A stretch of DNA of 64,000 nucleotides from Cotesia glomerata (GCF_020080835.1 NC_058164.1:17044688-17108687), one strand, 5' to 3'. Numbered from the stretch's first letter, positions 1-12,112 are shown. A program made the numbers and translations. Notes: a model not told the origin generated them from the sequence alone.

Positions 1-1614
1 CCTCTCTGCATGCTGGATACAGCGGGTAAGATATTAGAGCGTATATTGCACCAACGAATAGAAGCAGCCGTCGATCCACTCCTAGCAGAAGGCCAGTATG
101 GTTTCCGGAAAGGACGATCAACGCTGGATGCGATGAACCTGTTGGTCGATACAGCTAAGGAGGCAATCGCTGGAAAGAGATGGGAATGTGGCAGAAAGAA
201 GTATTGTTTAGTGGCTCCCTTGGACATCAAAAATGCCTTCAATTGCGCTAACTGGGACTGCATCATGCGAGCTCTCGAAGATAAAGAAGTGCCAGGATAC
301 CTGCGCAGAATGGTAGCAAACTACTTTACAGACAGAGTCCTCAAATATGACACGAAAAACGGTCCAAGGGAGTACGAAATAACCGGAGGAGTGCCACAGG
401 GCTCGGTTTTGGGTCCTTTGCTGTGGAACATCATGTATGATGGTCTTCTGAGAGTTGCATTACCATCAGAGGTGAAATTTGTTGCATATGCCAATGATGT
501 AGCGGTAGTGATTGTCGCGAAACACTTGGAAGAGATCAATCTGGCTTTCGATATCACATTTAGCCGGATTAACCTATGGATGGAGATGATGAAGTTGGAG
601 TTAGCCAAGCACAAAACTGAAGCTGTGCTCATCACCAGCAGAAAGATCGTAGAAAACATCAAGCTGAATGTCGGCGAGCAGGAGATCGCATCGCAACCAT
701 TTATCCGATATATGGGGGTGACGCTGGATGCCCGACTAAACTTTAAGCAACAGGTCGAACACGTAAGTGCTAAAGCATCAGCGGTGGTAACTAGCCTATC
801 AAGACTGATGCCGAATGTTGGAGGCCCGAAGCCGAGCAGGAGACTATTGCTGTCGTCAGTAGTCACATCAGTGCTCACATATGGAATATCCGTTTGGGCA
901 GACGCGCTGGAGACCCAAGAATCATAGAGGAAAGCCGGACCGGTCTACCGATTAAGTGCACTGAGAGTTTCAAGCGCCTTCCGCACAATATCCGAGGAGG
1001 CAGTGTGCGTCATTTCTGGAACTCTGCCTTTTAGAGTCCTAGCTGAGGAAAGACGGAACCTATACCACCGAAAGAGGTCATCTACACTGAGCGCTGAAGA
1101 ACTGAGAACTGAAGAGCGACAACATAGTATAGCAAGATGACAACAACTATGGGATGCTGCGGAGAAGGGAAGATGGACTCATCGACTTATACCAAGGATT
1201 GACGTTTGGCTTAACCGGAATCACGGCGAGGCCAACTACTATCTGACCTAGATATTGTCAGGACACGGCTGTTTCCGGGAGTACCTTCATCGCTTTAAGC
1301 ACGATAATTCCCTAGAGTGTCCGTCTTGCCCAAGAGTTGCTGAAAATGCGGAGCACGTTTTCTTCGAGTGCCCTCGTTTTAACCCACAGCGTGATGAGTT
1401 AGAGAAGATCCTGCACAAGAAAATCACACCAGAGTCAATAGTAGAAGAAATGCTGTCATCCGAAGCTGCCTGGAACGCCACAAGCACGTTTACCACCGAA
1501 GTGCTTACAGAGCTGCGTTCCATTGAAAGAAAAAGGGCAAATGACAGAAACTAGAAGGAAGAAAAAATAACACCTTAGCCACCAGAAGGAATAGCAGTAG
1601 CTATTCCCTAAGTT
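1..1614 (+). pseudogene. B1: R1-clade retrotransposon ORF2 fragment (reverse transcriptase to 3' zinc finger)
   Basis: This is the C-terminal two thirds of a non-LTR retrotransposon ORF2, cut by the window edge. The reading frame runs unbroken in one register from about position 10 to the stop at 1552-1554. Visible RT motifs are FRKGRST, LDIKNAFN, GVPQGSVLGPLL and the catalytic box. The catalytic box reads AYANDVAV where the sister copy B2 has AYADDVAV, so the first catalytic Asp is Asn. A CX2CX8HX4C zinc finger (CPSCP...EHVFFEC) follows near 1320-1370, as in R1-clade ORF2. Three in-frame stops break it: TAG at 925-927 and TGA at 1138-1140, both where B2 has Trp, and TAG near 1249-1251. No frameshift is visible. 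The order RT then zinc finger and the similarity to B2 make the family call firm. The element is not functional. Confidence 0.9.
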
Positions 1615-1620
1615 AAAAAA

Positions 1621-1669
<49 letters not shown>
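1615..1669 (+). repeat. Poly-A tail of B1 followed by (AC)n microsatellite
   Basis: About 23 A residues end the B1 element and run directly into an (AC)n tract up to about 1669. The arrangement poly-A then microsatellite then Y module recurs elsewhere in the window and marks B1's integration site. Confidence 0.9.
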
Positions 1670-1671
<2 letters not shown>

Positions 1672-1818
1672 CATAGTGACAACATCGCGGGGGTGGTCAG
1701 GGAAGCTTCTTATGACCTCAAAACGTCGAGATCTAATGAAAACTCGATTATTGCAAAACGGGGTGAAAACAATAACTTCCCGATTTTTGAGAATCTTCGA
1801 TTTTCTTAGCGGGAAGTT
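1670..1818 (+). repeat. Y repeat, terminal module (copy Y1)
   Basis: A module of about 145 bp that runs from the microsatellite to GGGAAGTT. Landmarks are CAGGGAAGCTTC, CTCAAAACGTCGAGAT, AATAACTTCCCGATTTT and TTCTTAGCGGGAAGTT. AACTTCCCG and CGGGAAGTT are complementary, so the end can fold. The same module appears at 39167-39304, 57221-57365, 59985-60127 and 61501-61642, each time beside a microsatellite. Confidence 0.85.
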
Positions 1819-2697
1819 AAAAATTTTTATCAATCTATACATGAATTTGAAAAAGCAACCAAAAACGGACTTTTTGCGGTTTTTTGGAAAATCAAGCGCC
1901 TAATCCAAAATATCGCGGAAACCAGTAATGTTAAGTTCGCCTTTTACTGCTCAATATACCCACAAACACCCTACAAAGTTTCAATTAAATCCAGCCAACC
2001 GTTTTTTTTCGCACTCGATTGAATTTTTGAAAAAATTAAAGGAGCAAGAATTTCGCTTTGACAAGATCATGATTTTTATTAAAAATGAAAAAAAAAATTT
2101 TCTTTTCATTTTTCTCTTAATTCTGTATTAGTCAATTGGTAAATTAAAGAAAAAAAAAAAAATCGAAAATTTTCAAAAAAAAAAATCGAAAATTTTTGAA
2201 AAAAAATCGAAAATTTTTGAAAAAAAATTAAAAAATTTTTTTTTTACGTAGCTGTCAGTGAAAAAGTGAGTAGCTACATTTTTTTAATTTTTTACCAATC
2301 AAAAAAAAAAATTTTCCAAAAATTTTTTTTTTTTTCGATAATTTTCGATTTTCTTTTTTTTTTTTTTTTTTTTTTATTTCCCAAGTCACTATTACAAAAT
2401 TAAGAGAAAAATGAAAACAAATTTTTTTTTCATTTTTAATAAAAATCATGACCTTGTCGAAGCGATATTCTTGCTCCTTCAATTTTTTCAAAAATTCAAT
2501 CGAGTGGGGAACAAAAACGGTTGGCTGGATTCAATTGAAACTTTGTAGGGTTTTTGTGGGTATATTGAGCAGTAAAAGGCACACAACATTAGTGGTTTCT
2601 GCGAAATTTTTGATTAGGCGCTTGATTTACCAAAAAACCGCAAAAAGCCTTTTCTTGGTTGCTTTTTCAAATTCATGTAAAGATTGATAAAAATTTT
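1819..2697. repeat. Foldback repeat with ~300-bp arms
   Basis: The left arm (about 1823-2130) and right arm (about 2385-2697) are inverted copies. Shared blocks in opposite orientation include ATCAATCTATACATG / CATGTAAAGATTGAT, TTGAAAAAGCAACC / GGTTGCTTTTTCAA and TACTGCTCAATATACCCACA / TGTGGGTATATTGAGCAGTA. The centre is A- and T-run rich. The short ORFs on both strands are by-products of the symmetry. No transposase is visible. It starts directly after the end of Y1. Confidence 0.8.
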
Positions 2698-5220
2698 TTT
2701 CTTTAAAAATTAATAGCCAATCCTTGTAGAGAATTTATTCAAGTTTTCAAAAACAACCTCGAATTTTCTGTGCAATTATTCGTTGCTGAGATATTGGTAA
2801 TCGAAGACAAAATGATCTTTTTCCATTCAAACACCTATATCTCAGCGAGAAATGCTCGTATCAAGATTTTTAAAAAACCAAATTAAAGCTGAATAAATAA
2901 GTTATCTGGTCCATATAGAGGTTAAGTCAAAAAATTTTTTCCAATTTTTTTCTAATCTTTGAATAGATAGTATTTTGCGGATGAAATAATAGACACTTAA
3001 AAAAAATTTAATTTCACAAAAATTATTAGGGTTGTCAAGTTCAAAAATTGTTAGCCAGGCCCTCCAGCAATATATAGTTCCATATTCAATTCTGATTTTA
3101 CTTTGATTATTTTTTTAATTTAAAAGAAATTATAAATTCTAAAGCAACGAAGTACCTTAACAATATCGTAGAATCATTTTGCGATTTCATGTATACATAG
3201 ATAATTTGATAAATCTACATATAGATACAATTATTATATATATATATATATTGATAATTAATAATTAATAAATTAGATAAAAAATTTTGTTCACTACGAA
3301 CCGAACATGTTAAAACAGTGGTACCTTAGCAGGTTTCATGACCCCCTAACCAAGGTATCCTGTTCACGCCAGAGATTTTCTGGACGCTACCAGGAGAGTT
3401 TATTGGTGTTGAGTTCACTCGACCTCCTGGAACCGAGTTACTAAGGCTAGCTTACACTCAGGGAGTGGGTAATCCAAAACTGGTATTCGGTCACAGAATA
3501 AACTTAATAAATTAATTATTGCTAAGTGAAAGGAAAAGGCTCGGTTGTAGAAATTATTGTCACTGCACAACCACAATTTAATCAGACAAATTAATTAATT
3601 TATTAACAATGACTCTACTATTAATGACTCGAATTTAATTTAAGAAAACAATGGAAATAAAACCCCAAGAATTTATAACAATGTTGAACTCCATACGTCA
3701 CGGTTCCTTGTTTTTAAGTCTTCCTCTGTGGGTAGGCTCTCCATGAACAACGATTCCCCCAATAGTAAATGGACTGGTCTTCACAATGGTAACTAAACTC
3801 AACTCTGAACTTGAGTGTGAACTATTTGCTCGCAGACTAAGAACTGCCTGAATACTCGACTGACTGGAGGTAGTAGTCCCCAAGATCCCCACTCCGGAGA
3901 CCCCGAAGGCCAACCTAACTAAAAAGCAGAGGAGTGTTATGCTTCCATCTAGTGAATGTTATTTTTATTTATCGAAAACTTTACTTACTGTAGTTCTTTC
4001 GCCCGGGAGTATTAAAATACTCGGTTTCAGCGCGGGAAAAGAATCATTTTAAATAAAAGAATTCTATTTAGACGTTATTTAATTTTGATCAAAATTATTT
4101 AGTTGGTTTCAATTTATTATTCAAGTTGAGAAGTGTGATGTATTATTCAAGGTGAGAAGTGTCGTAACATAGTTTTTCCGAAGAGCTTCAAACTCCGTTC
4201 TTCTCCCACCATAACTTCCATACATACATCCACTCTAAGGGATACATAAGCACACACATTTTCTACTACATATAAATGATCCTTATATACTAACATGTAT
4301 TTTCTCTATATCTATATATATTTATTTCAGCCTATCGGCCTGAAAGTTAGACTTCACTAATATACACTTTTAGCAATACAGTCATTATGTTTATTTAACT
4401 ATTTTTATTAATTTAACAGACCCTTTTAAAATCGATTTATAATAAAGATTAACTTATAATTAACTTGAAATTAAATTACAATAAAAATTATAATAAACTA
4501 TAATATGAAAATATATATATTATATTGTTTATAATATGTTGGATTAATGTTTGAGTTTGACTAATTAATAACTTGGATTAAATATTATTTCTATTATTTT
4601 ACAATCGGATTTTCTGATAAAATTATAAGTCAATTTAATTATTATCATGTATAAAAGAATAGACATTATCGTTTAATTATAAATTAAATAATAATTAAAT
4701 AATGATTCAATAATAAATTAATAGTAAATTTATAAATAATAATTATTAATTATAAATTAAATACAAGATAATAATTATTAATTATTTTAACTTAATTTTG
4801 CTTAACTACAATATTATATAAAGTTAGATTTTAACAGTAAATGTTATTTAACAATCTTATTTTTGTTTAGTTACATATGGTTTTGTATTATTCTTTGTTA
4901 CTTTAGAACAAGGGTCTATTGAATTTCACACGTGTCTTTTACGACTTTTCCTCATAGGGTTTTAAGTTCCATGTGGCGAGAAATAGTCCTTGAATTATTC
5001 AAGTACTTTTTATGGGTTCTGAGAATTCGGTTACAATGTCCTTTTGTACCGAAATATGTTTTTTTATTTTATTTTATTTTCTTTTGTAAATAAAACAGAG
5101 TTAACTAAAAAATGTTTATTACAACTGGTAAGAGTAAAAGCATTAAATAAATGATTTGAATATTTACTTCGAATATAAAATTTAACTAATTTTTATCATT
5201 TAAAATTTATTAATTTGAAT
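2698..5220. other. AT-rich non-coding stretch
   Basis: No convincing gene is visible. It holds a short (TA)n near 3234-3250. A richer block lies at about 3300-3960, with a 7-bp stem CCAGGAG/CTCCTGG at 3390-3396 and 3424-3430. A perfect palindrome GAGTATTAAAATACTC sits near 4008-4023, and a short duplication (TATTATTCAAG.TGAGAAGTGT) near 4118-4162. The 3.3-3.96 kb block could be a decayed transposon end, but I cannot name it. Confidence 0.5.
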
Positions 5221-5221
5221 A

Positions 5222-5380
5222 TTTCATTTGAATTCGCGCTCTCATAATAGATAGCGCTCTAATAACGGGTAGCGTCACCTGCTGGATGTACTAGGTGCAT
5301 TACAGGAGCAGACAACTAGCGCTCCTTCCGTCCTGCCATCTATAACGAACTAGCAGCGCGAAATTCAATTCAAATTTTTT
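5222..5380. repeat. Possible small inverted-repeat element
   Basis: A GC-richer island of about 150 bp in AT-rich DNA, bounded by GAATTCGCGCT (5230s) and the near-complement AGCGCGAAATTC (5350s). An inner GCGCT repeat occurs at 5252-5262 and 5309-5320. It resembles a short non-autonomous TIR element. No clear target duplication is visible. Confidence 0.35.
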
Positions 5381-5463
5381 ATAATTATACTTAATTCTAT
5401 TTAATTATATATGGCCATTTTTCATATATAATTATATAATTATATAATATACAATTTTTTTTT

Positions 5464-5603
5464 ACCCGGGCGGGTATGTAGTCTGATATACTTATATCAA
5501 GGCATATATAGTCTGATATGGCCAATTTCCATATCAGGCCTGATATAGACGGTTTATATCAGGCCTGATATAGTCTGATCAGAAAATTTTTTCACGGGTG
5601 GAT
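5464..5603. repeat. Palindrome-rich MITE-like element
   Basis: The sequence begins at ACCCGGGCGGGTATG and ends at AAATTTTTTCACGGGTG. Inside are repeated palindromic words built on TGATATGGCC, CATATCAGGCC and GGCCTGATATAG. A fragment with the same right end (TCAGAAAATTTTTTCACGGG) lies at 38739-38810, so this is an interspersed family rather than a local accident. Confidence 0.6.
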
Positions 5604-6189
5604 GCATTTCTGAATTAACTAAAAACAGTTGTAGCGCAGTGTAGTGCACAAAAAAAACGGGATTATATTCAGATTAAATTTATATTTAAATTTTTATTTA
5701 TCTAAAACAAATTTCAACGCCAAATTTTTCAAAAAAAAATTGAAATTTCCAAAAAAATCAAATTTTTTAATAAAATTAAAATTTAAAAAAAAATTTTAAA
5801 TCTTACAAAAAATTATTAAAAAATATAATTTTCAAAAAGTCTAAGATTTTCAAAAAAAAATTTTGAATACAATGAAGCTTTAAGCTAATTATTAATCATA
5901 ATTATCTAATTATTAAAATTAAAATTTTCCCTCCAACAACTGCAATTAAAGAGAGCATACTCTTTGCTTCAGTTGATGGTATCGTATTTTGAAATGTACT
6001 GAATCAGCATGACTACATGTAATTTTCCTTCTGCATTGAATTAAATGATATTCTTTAAGCTAGCAGATGTAATAAACTCATTGATTATCAAAACTAGCAA
6101 CCTGCAGTCCCTATGTGACTTCCAAGAATTGCGAACTATAATAAATAAAATTTTGCTTAGTTGTATAATGATTTTCCTTAAAGTGTACT
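5604..6189. other. AT-rich non-coding stretch
   Basis: A- and T-runs and no supported gene. Open frames at 6045-6392 are low-complexity AT-rich sequence that overlaps the Helitron end at 6309. Confidence 0.6.
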
Positions 6190-6308
6190 TTACTTTCTTA
6201 ACTATTGACATTTATAAAGATATAAGCTCATCCCGACATTACAATCATAACGAGCTTTCATTTGAGTACCAACTTGTATTTTTGACATATTTTTCATATA
6301 TACATATA
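6190..6308. repeat. Repeat block that abuts a Helitron 3' end
   Basis: About 115 bp with GATATAAGCTCA, CGACATTA, CTTTCATTTGAGTAC and CATATATTT immediately before the Helitron terminus at 6309. The same block in the same arrangement abuts Helitron ends at 28957-29130 (inverted) and 38440-38626. Confidence 0.75.
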
Positions 6309-7970
6309 TTAGCTGATACCCGCCCGCATCGCTGGGCATACAATAAAATTTTATTGTGTAACCTAGACGAAAAATATAAACAAAATGATTGATTTCATCA
6401 ATCTCAACGGAATTATATCGCTTTTTATCTATAAAATGATTGTTTTTACAGCCTTGAATTTGTTCATAAATTACACAAATGAATATGTTATTATTCTTTT
6501 GTCTAAGCGCCAACTTCAATAACGTTATTAAGATTGTTAATTCAGATTATTATTCCTTATCTCAGCGCGATTTAAAAAAAAATATAAATATCAGTAATCA
6601 AGATTATGAAATAAATCACATATTAATTGAGAATATAAACAACAATGTTATTATATTAATTTGACTGAAAATTAACATCGATAAGTTAATGAATAAATTT
6701 ATTTCTTCTTATGAATTTAAAAATGAATATTTTTAATCTTTGTTATCAAGAAATTCATTACAAATTAAGTGGTTTAAAAAAATATATTTATTATTATTAA
6801 TTTTATTAAGAATTAACTCAAATCGACCGTTTCCTTATAATAATTTAACTATATCGTCGTAAAATTTTAGAGAAGATGCATCAGACACAATTTACCATTT
6901 TAATTTTAATCATTAAAATCAGTATAATCATTTAACAAAATCAACTTAATAATATTTATGTTATATTTAGCTGTGTTATGATATAATGGAGTTAGTTCAT
7001 CCTTCATGATCATTCCAATACATATGAGCTATTTCAGTTATTAATGATTTAGCTATTATTTCCTAAAAAGTGTATGATTATTAATTCCTACTGTCCCAAC
7101 AATCAATCGATAAAATTTAAAATCAATATGTATTTGCCTAACATTGTACAGAATAATACTGTTGAATAATTGTATAGAATATTAGTATTTAGTAACTTTC
7201 TACTTTTATTCTAATGATTTCTCTGAATTTAGTTGACAACCGAATTTGTCATTACAATTTATTTATTTTGATAGTTATTATAGCAACGGTAACCATAGCA
7301 ACGGTAACTATAGCAACGGTAACCATGACAACGATAACCATGATAACGGTAACGATGGCAACAGTAACCATGGCAACGGTAACCATGGCAACGATAACCA
7401 TGGCAACGGTAACCATGGCAACGGTAACCATGGCAACGGTAACCATAGCAACGGCAACCATGGCAACGATAACAATGGCACCGATAACCATGGCAACGAT
7501 AAATATGGCAACGGTAGCCATAGCAACGGTAACCATGGCAACGGTTACCATGGCAACGGTTACCATGGCAACGGTAATCATGGCAACGGTTACCATGGCA
7601 ACGGTTGATTAGCGTGGGTGGTTGCGGAGGGGGGGGGGTTAGTTCTATAATTAATGGGTGTCACTTGATGGTTTCTTAGATTGGCGAATCAAAATGACAT
7701 TTTCTAAAAAAAAATAGAGAGAGATATAGGGAAGGGGGAAGAAGGCACGGGAGGGGAGGGGAAGACTGAGAGGGGGGAGGGCGTAGCATACGTGATGGTA
7801 GACGAAGAATCCATTTTGGCTAGGAATTGCGTAAAATCCGTTCTTAGTGAGCGTCTACATCACGAATGGAGTAACTATGCTGAATTTCAAGTCGATCAGG
7901 CGAATAGTTTCGGAGATCTCGTGATGAGTGAGTGAGTGGTATTTCGCTTATATAAATATATATATATATA
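6309..7970 (-). mobile_element. N1: non-autonomous Helitron
   Basis: Read on the minus strand the 3' end is at 6309: a hairpin-forming GCCCAGCGATGCGGGC, then GGGTATCAG and CTAA followed by T. This fits the Helitron 3' rule of hairpin plus CTRR before T. The next ~90 bases match the subterminal sequence of the autonomous Helitron copies at 7985-8060 and 28870-28956. The body has no transposase and includes a 15-bp minisatellite. On the right is a segment with GAGTGAGTGAGTG and TTTCGCTT near 7925-7955, which probably marks the 5' region (inference). The next Helitron end begins almost at once at 7985. Confidence 0.65.
7268..7608. repeat. 15-bp minisatellite
   Basis: About 22 copies of AACGGTAACCATGGC with point variants. 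Because 15 is a multiple of three, three frames on each strand stay open and translate to pentapeptide repeats such as NGNHG. These are not taken as genes. A worn, inverted remnant of the same array lies at 16908-16972. Confidence 0.95.
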
Positions 7971-7984
7971 TAGAAGATATATTT

Positions 7985-8030
7985 GCTCATACCCGCGCAC
8001 TTCGCTGGGCATACAATACAGTTTTATAGT
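7985..8030 (-). other. Helitron 3' terminus, left copy (degraded)
   Basis: Minus strand: GCCCAGCGAAGTGCGC, GGGTATGAGC, then AAAT. The intact right copy reads CTAGT here, and its stem is perfect. This copy has a weakened hairpin and no CTRR end. Confidence 0.75.
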
Positions 8031-8587
8031 GTAACCTAGACGAAAAATATAAACAAAATGATTAATTTCAAAAAGATAATGAATATAAATTTTGAATTGG
8101 AGAAAAGTGATTGTTTGTGATGACCGATGTCAGCGAGTTTTAAATATATGAGAAAAGTATTTTATTATTAACAATCAATCAATCAATGGGTCAGTTAGTC
8201 AGTAAATCTGTCATTACATAGATTTCCGCATCACCCATGAGGTACTGTGTAGTAAGATGCGTTCCCATTATTTTACATGGCGGGTCCCCAGTAGGCCTAA
8301 ACCATGTAAAAATTACCAACATGAAAATAAAAATATGCTCTGAAAACTTTTTATTTAAAAAAAAATTTTTTTTTTAATTTTTTAAACTCATTGAGTTATA
8401 TTTTTTAGTAAATTTCACTTTGATGTTCTTTATTTTTTATGTATGGCAATTTTTATAAATATCAACGAAATTTTTATTTTTTATCACGTAAATTTATTTC
8501 TTTCAATTATTACATTTAAGTACATACTATTATCATATGATTACTTATAATAATTGTAAAAAATATATAAAATCTAAAATAATGTAC
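8031..8587. other. Helitron 3' non-coding region
   Basis: AT-rich region between the helicase stop and the terminus, mirrored at 28340-28924. It carries an 11-bp phrase built on CAATCAATCAATGG near 8175 and a run of A then T near 8358-8385 that could fold. No gene is visible. Confidence 0.7.
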
Positions 8588-10340
8588 TTATATGTTTAAA
8601 ACTTCTTTATACACAACATTTTTCGTTCGCTTCTCTGATTGAAGAATGATGAGATCTTCATAGGAACTTACTCTTGAACATGCTACATAAAATTGACCAT
8701 TGGAAAAACATTCACTTTGCAAATCTACACCAGCTAATTTTAAACTCTGCCCTTGAGCTTTATTAATAGTCATCGCGAAGCAAACTCTAACTGGAAACTG
8801 CAAACGCTTAAATTCACAATGATAATCTGATGGAATCAAAGGTATTCTTGGAATGAATACATTTTCACCCTCATACTTTCCTGTAAAAATGATCGCTTCA
8901 ATTAAATTTTTCCGCAGAGTTTTTACCTGTAGTCTGGTGTCATTACACAATTTGGGAGGATTCAAGTTACGCAACAACATTATCGGTGTACTAATCTTTA
9001 GATGAAGAATATGAGGTGGTATGCCTGGCGTGTTAAGTGTATGCAGAAACTCAACAGGATAATGAACAGTTTCCTCTACTTCTATGACTGTATCCACAGA
9101 CTCATACTTCATATGTTCAGTTGTTTGTTGTTCTAGCAGTAAGGTATCAATTCTATCAGCTGATTCATTTGTTGGAGTCAGAATAGCTCTTTTTTTTAAC
9201 CATGATAAACTATCTAATGCACCACGTTGAATATTCGGGTATATTCTATTAATTAAAGTAATCAAATCTCCCACAGTTTCACAAAGGTTACTTGGAATGG
9301 TTATTTTTCCTTCTTCTTCTGGGAGATTTCCGTTACCTATGTCAATCAATAATTCTGAAAACTCTTTCGCTCTCAAGTCATTTTGAAGACATACCCTCAT
9401 ATTAACTTTCAACGATAGGACTTTTATATTAGGCCATAAAATTGAAGATTTTAGGCAGGCTTTAATCTCATCTGCATGTGTCCCTCGTGGTACAACAGGT
9501 AAAGTTTGTCTGAAGTCACCAGCTAAAAGAATAGTCAACCTACCCATAAGTCGATTATTCTCTCTAATGTCTTGAAGTGTCTGATTAAGAGCCTCAACAC
9601 CTTTCTTGTGGGCCATAGTACACTCATCCCACATTATAATTTTTGTTTCTTTGAGTAAATGCGCCATGTCACTTTGCTTTGAGATATTACAAATGGGATT
9701 ATCGGAATGATTCAAGTTGAGAGGTAGTTTAAAAGCTGAGTGCGCCGTCTTGCCTCCATCAATTAACGTAGCTGCAATCCCTGACGAAGCAACAGCAACA
9801 GCAATATTTTTTCTACTCCTAATTTTAGCAAGCAGAAGATTGATCAAGAAAGTTTTCCCAGTTCCACCAGGAGCATCAAGAAAAAACAACTTCCCTGAAT
9901 TAGAATCAATACTGTTCAAGACTTCATCATAAACTTGTTTCTGATCGTCATTTAATTTCGAAACCCCTACAGAAACTACTTCGATCAACTGAGAAACATC
10001 ATAAGCCAATTCATTCATGTACTGACGGTTGTTAATAACGTTGCTTTGCTCTCTTAATGGTTCTGGAAGCCCAAATTCTAACAATGACTTACCTGACATT
10101 GATGTAACAATATCTTCAAGAAGGATAAGACACTGGTTGTAAACGATATCAACGATCAGTTCAACATCTCTACTCTCTCTTTCCATTTGTCTTTTGATAT
10201 CTTCTGCCAAACTTTCCCGGTACTTTGTCCATAATTTTATCGGATCTCCCACTTGACAAAAAACCAACATAATCGCGAATAACTCTCTAATTTTATAAGG
10301 AGAATCAAAAATAGAAGCTTTTTTATAAAGTACGATCCCA
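8588..10340 (-). pseudogene. Helitron Pif1-family helicase domain, left copy
   Basis: This is the C-terminal half of a Helitron RepHel protein: a 5'-3' DNA helicase that unwinds DNA for rolling-circle transposition. The coding segment starts at KASIFDSPYKIRELFA, just after the Rep segment. Motifs in order are Walker A GGTGKT, Walker B IMWDEC, LAGDFRQTLPVVPRG, the late Pif1 motif INKAQGQSLKLAGVDL and FYVACSRV. The C-terminus ends in KNVVYKEVL, the expected Helitron ending; the right copy loses it by a 1-base change. The link to the Rep segment is broken by a shared TAA and, in this copy only, one extra A in the A-run near 10325. An ATG-initiated frame upstream of KASIF is out of register with Rep and not a real start. 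Confidence 0.93.
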
Positions 10341-11909
10341 GTTAATATCATCTTCCAATAATCCAAGTGCTCTGCAAGTTGCTTGAAAAGTCGGATGCTC
10401 TACACCTTCTACAGTTTTTAAATCATTGAATGAAGTAGGACCACGAATCTCATGTAGGAGAAGGCGTAAATAGTAGCATTCAGCATTACCGGGATGGACA
10501 GTATACACTCTACCCAACACATGATCTTTTTAATTTCTGGAAAAATAATAAATTAATAATAAATTAATTGTTTCTCCAAACGTAATAACCTGGAACTTCA
10601 CTATACAAAAGAGTTCGCGCAAAACCATCTACTTTACAAAGATCGAAAAAACCTATAAGCGTTGTTTTCTTTGGATTCGCGATTTTATAAACAATGTTCT
10701 CTTCTGTGAAATAAACTTTTTGACCATTTTCTAGATGAACAGCAAGATGAACAACAGGAGGATATCTCTCATGAATGTGAAAACCGAAAATACGCCAGAC
10801 TGCTTCAGAACTGCTTATGTATCGTCCTGCTTCATACCTAGAAACCTCATCTAAATTTTCAACGGTAAACGCTGCCTGATCAGAACCCTTATTTACGTAC
10901 TTGCAGATGTATCTAATAGATTTAACTGAATTGCAATACTCAATATTAATATGAGCTTTGAAAGTACGTGACAAAACAGAATTAAATGGTACCACCCATC
11001 GATTTTCAATATCATTTCCATTAATTTTTATTGCTATTCCACCGTCTTCCGGAGACCGCCTTCGATACTTAGGATATCCATCTTCACCTGTTTGAGTTTC
11101 TTTCAAGAAAGGCCTTGGGTATCGTTTAGTGCAAACACCAGCCAGCATGCAAGGTGAACTGAAATTGAAAACTCCACACGGGCCATGAATCATTGTTGAT
11201 TTAATAATTTCATGAAGTGTTTGATCCTGATCGGGGTCAGGTAATTCAGCTCTTATAACTTCGTCAATAGAGTCAGGTCTTATTTTTTCTTCCAACCAAA
11301 GAAGAATATGAACATGTGGAAGTCCACGCTTCTGCCATTCCACAGTATACATGTTACACCTTACATTGCCAAAGATACAACCTTTTGTCAGAAGATTCAT
11401 CATGTGCTTAACTTTCAAACAAAATACCCTCGCAATGATATCGTGTCGATCATAAGATTTTTGTCCTTGTCTCAAAAGATCTTCAATTTCTGACCATTTA
11501 GGATTGCAAGTGAATGTAATGAATAAATCTGGACGTCCGAAATGCCGTACGTACGTCATAGCGTCTTGAGTTCGTTCATGCATGTAGCGGGGTCCACCAG
11601 TGAACGAAGACGGCAATACAACCATTCTACCAAGTTCTGAAAACTGTCCATCTCTTTTTACTATAGCGTCTTTTAGGTGGATATACTCCTCACTCCTAAG
11701 TTTTGTTTGATTATTACGAATCCAATTGAGCCTTTCAGTTTCAATCTTAGCATACATGTCAACTAAAAACTGATTAAAGAGATTACGAAAGAGTACTAAA
11801 TGACATATTTCACTAACACGCTCCATTAACCTATAACTGTAGAACTCAGAAGCAGAGACAGTCTTCTTGAGAGGGGACCTAGTCTTTGCGTCACGTTTAG
11901 GTATGTTTA
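10323..11909 (-). pseudogene. Helitron Rep (HUH nickase) domain, left copy
   Basis: The replication-initiator part of the Helitron protein nicks and joins DNA ends. It resumes after the 4.57-kb insertion at NIPKRDAKTRSPLKK (about 11908). It carries the HUH motif in LPHVHILLW and the twin-tyrosine region IRYICKYVNKG. After GYYVWRNN (10564) the frame ends, because about 43 bases present in the right copy are replaced here by a short AT-rich patch near 10530-10572. The downstream part, LGRVYTVHPGN to WDRTL, follows in another register and ends in TAA at 10323-10325. The sequence upstream of 11910 in the same open frame belongs to the insertion, not to Rep. Confidence 0.92.
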
Positions 11910-12112
11910 TGCGCACTGGCGCATCTCGGTCTTCGGGACCCATTAGCATTAAGTGGGGGAAATTTTGGGTTTCTTGGTCAGTTGAGTAGAGGCAACAAGT
12001 CAGAAGTAGTGCAGTGACCAATGCAGTAACATCGCTAGCCAAAACAGTCCAAAGAAGGAAGCCTGAGTTTCCAAAGCACAAAAATTACACAGGTATTGAG
12101 ACTTTGATTCCT

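Noticed and set aside
7214..7612. Long open frames on both strands with pentapeptide repeats
   Set aside because: A 15-bp tandem repeat stays open in all frames without stops; no start context, no unique sequence.
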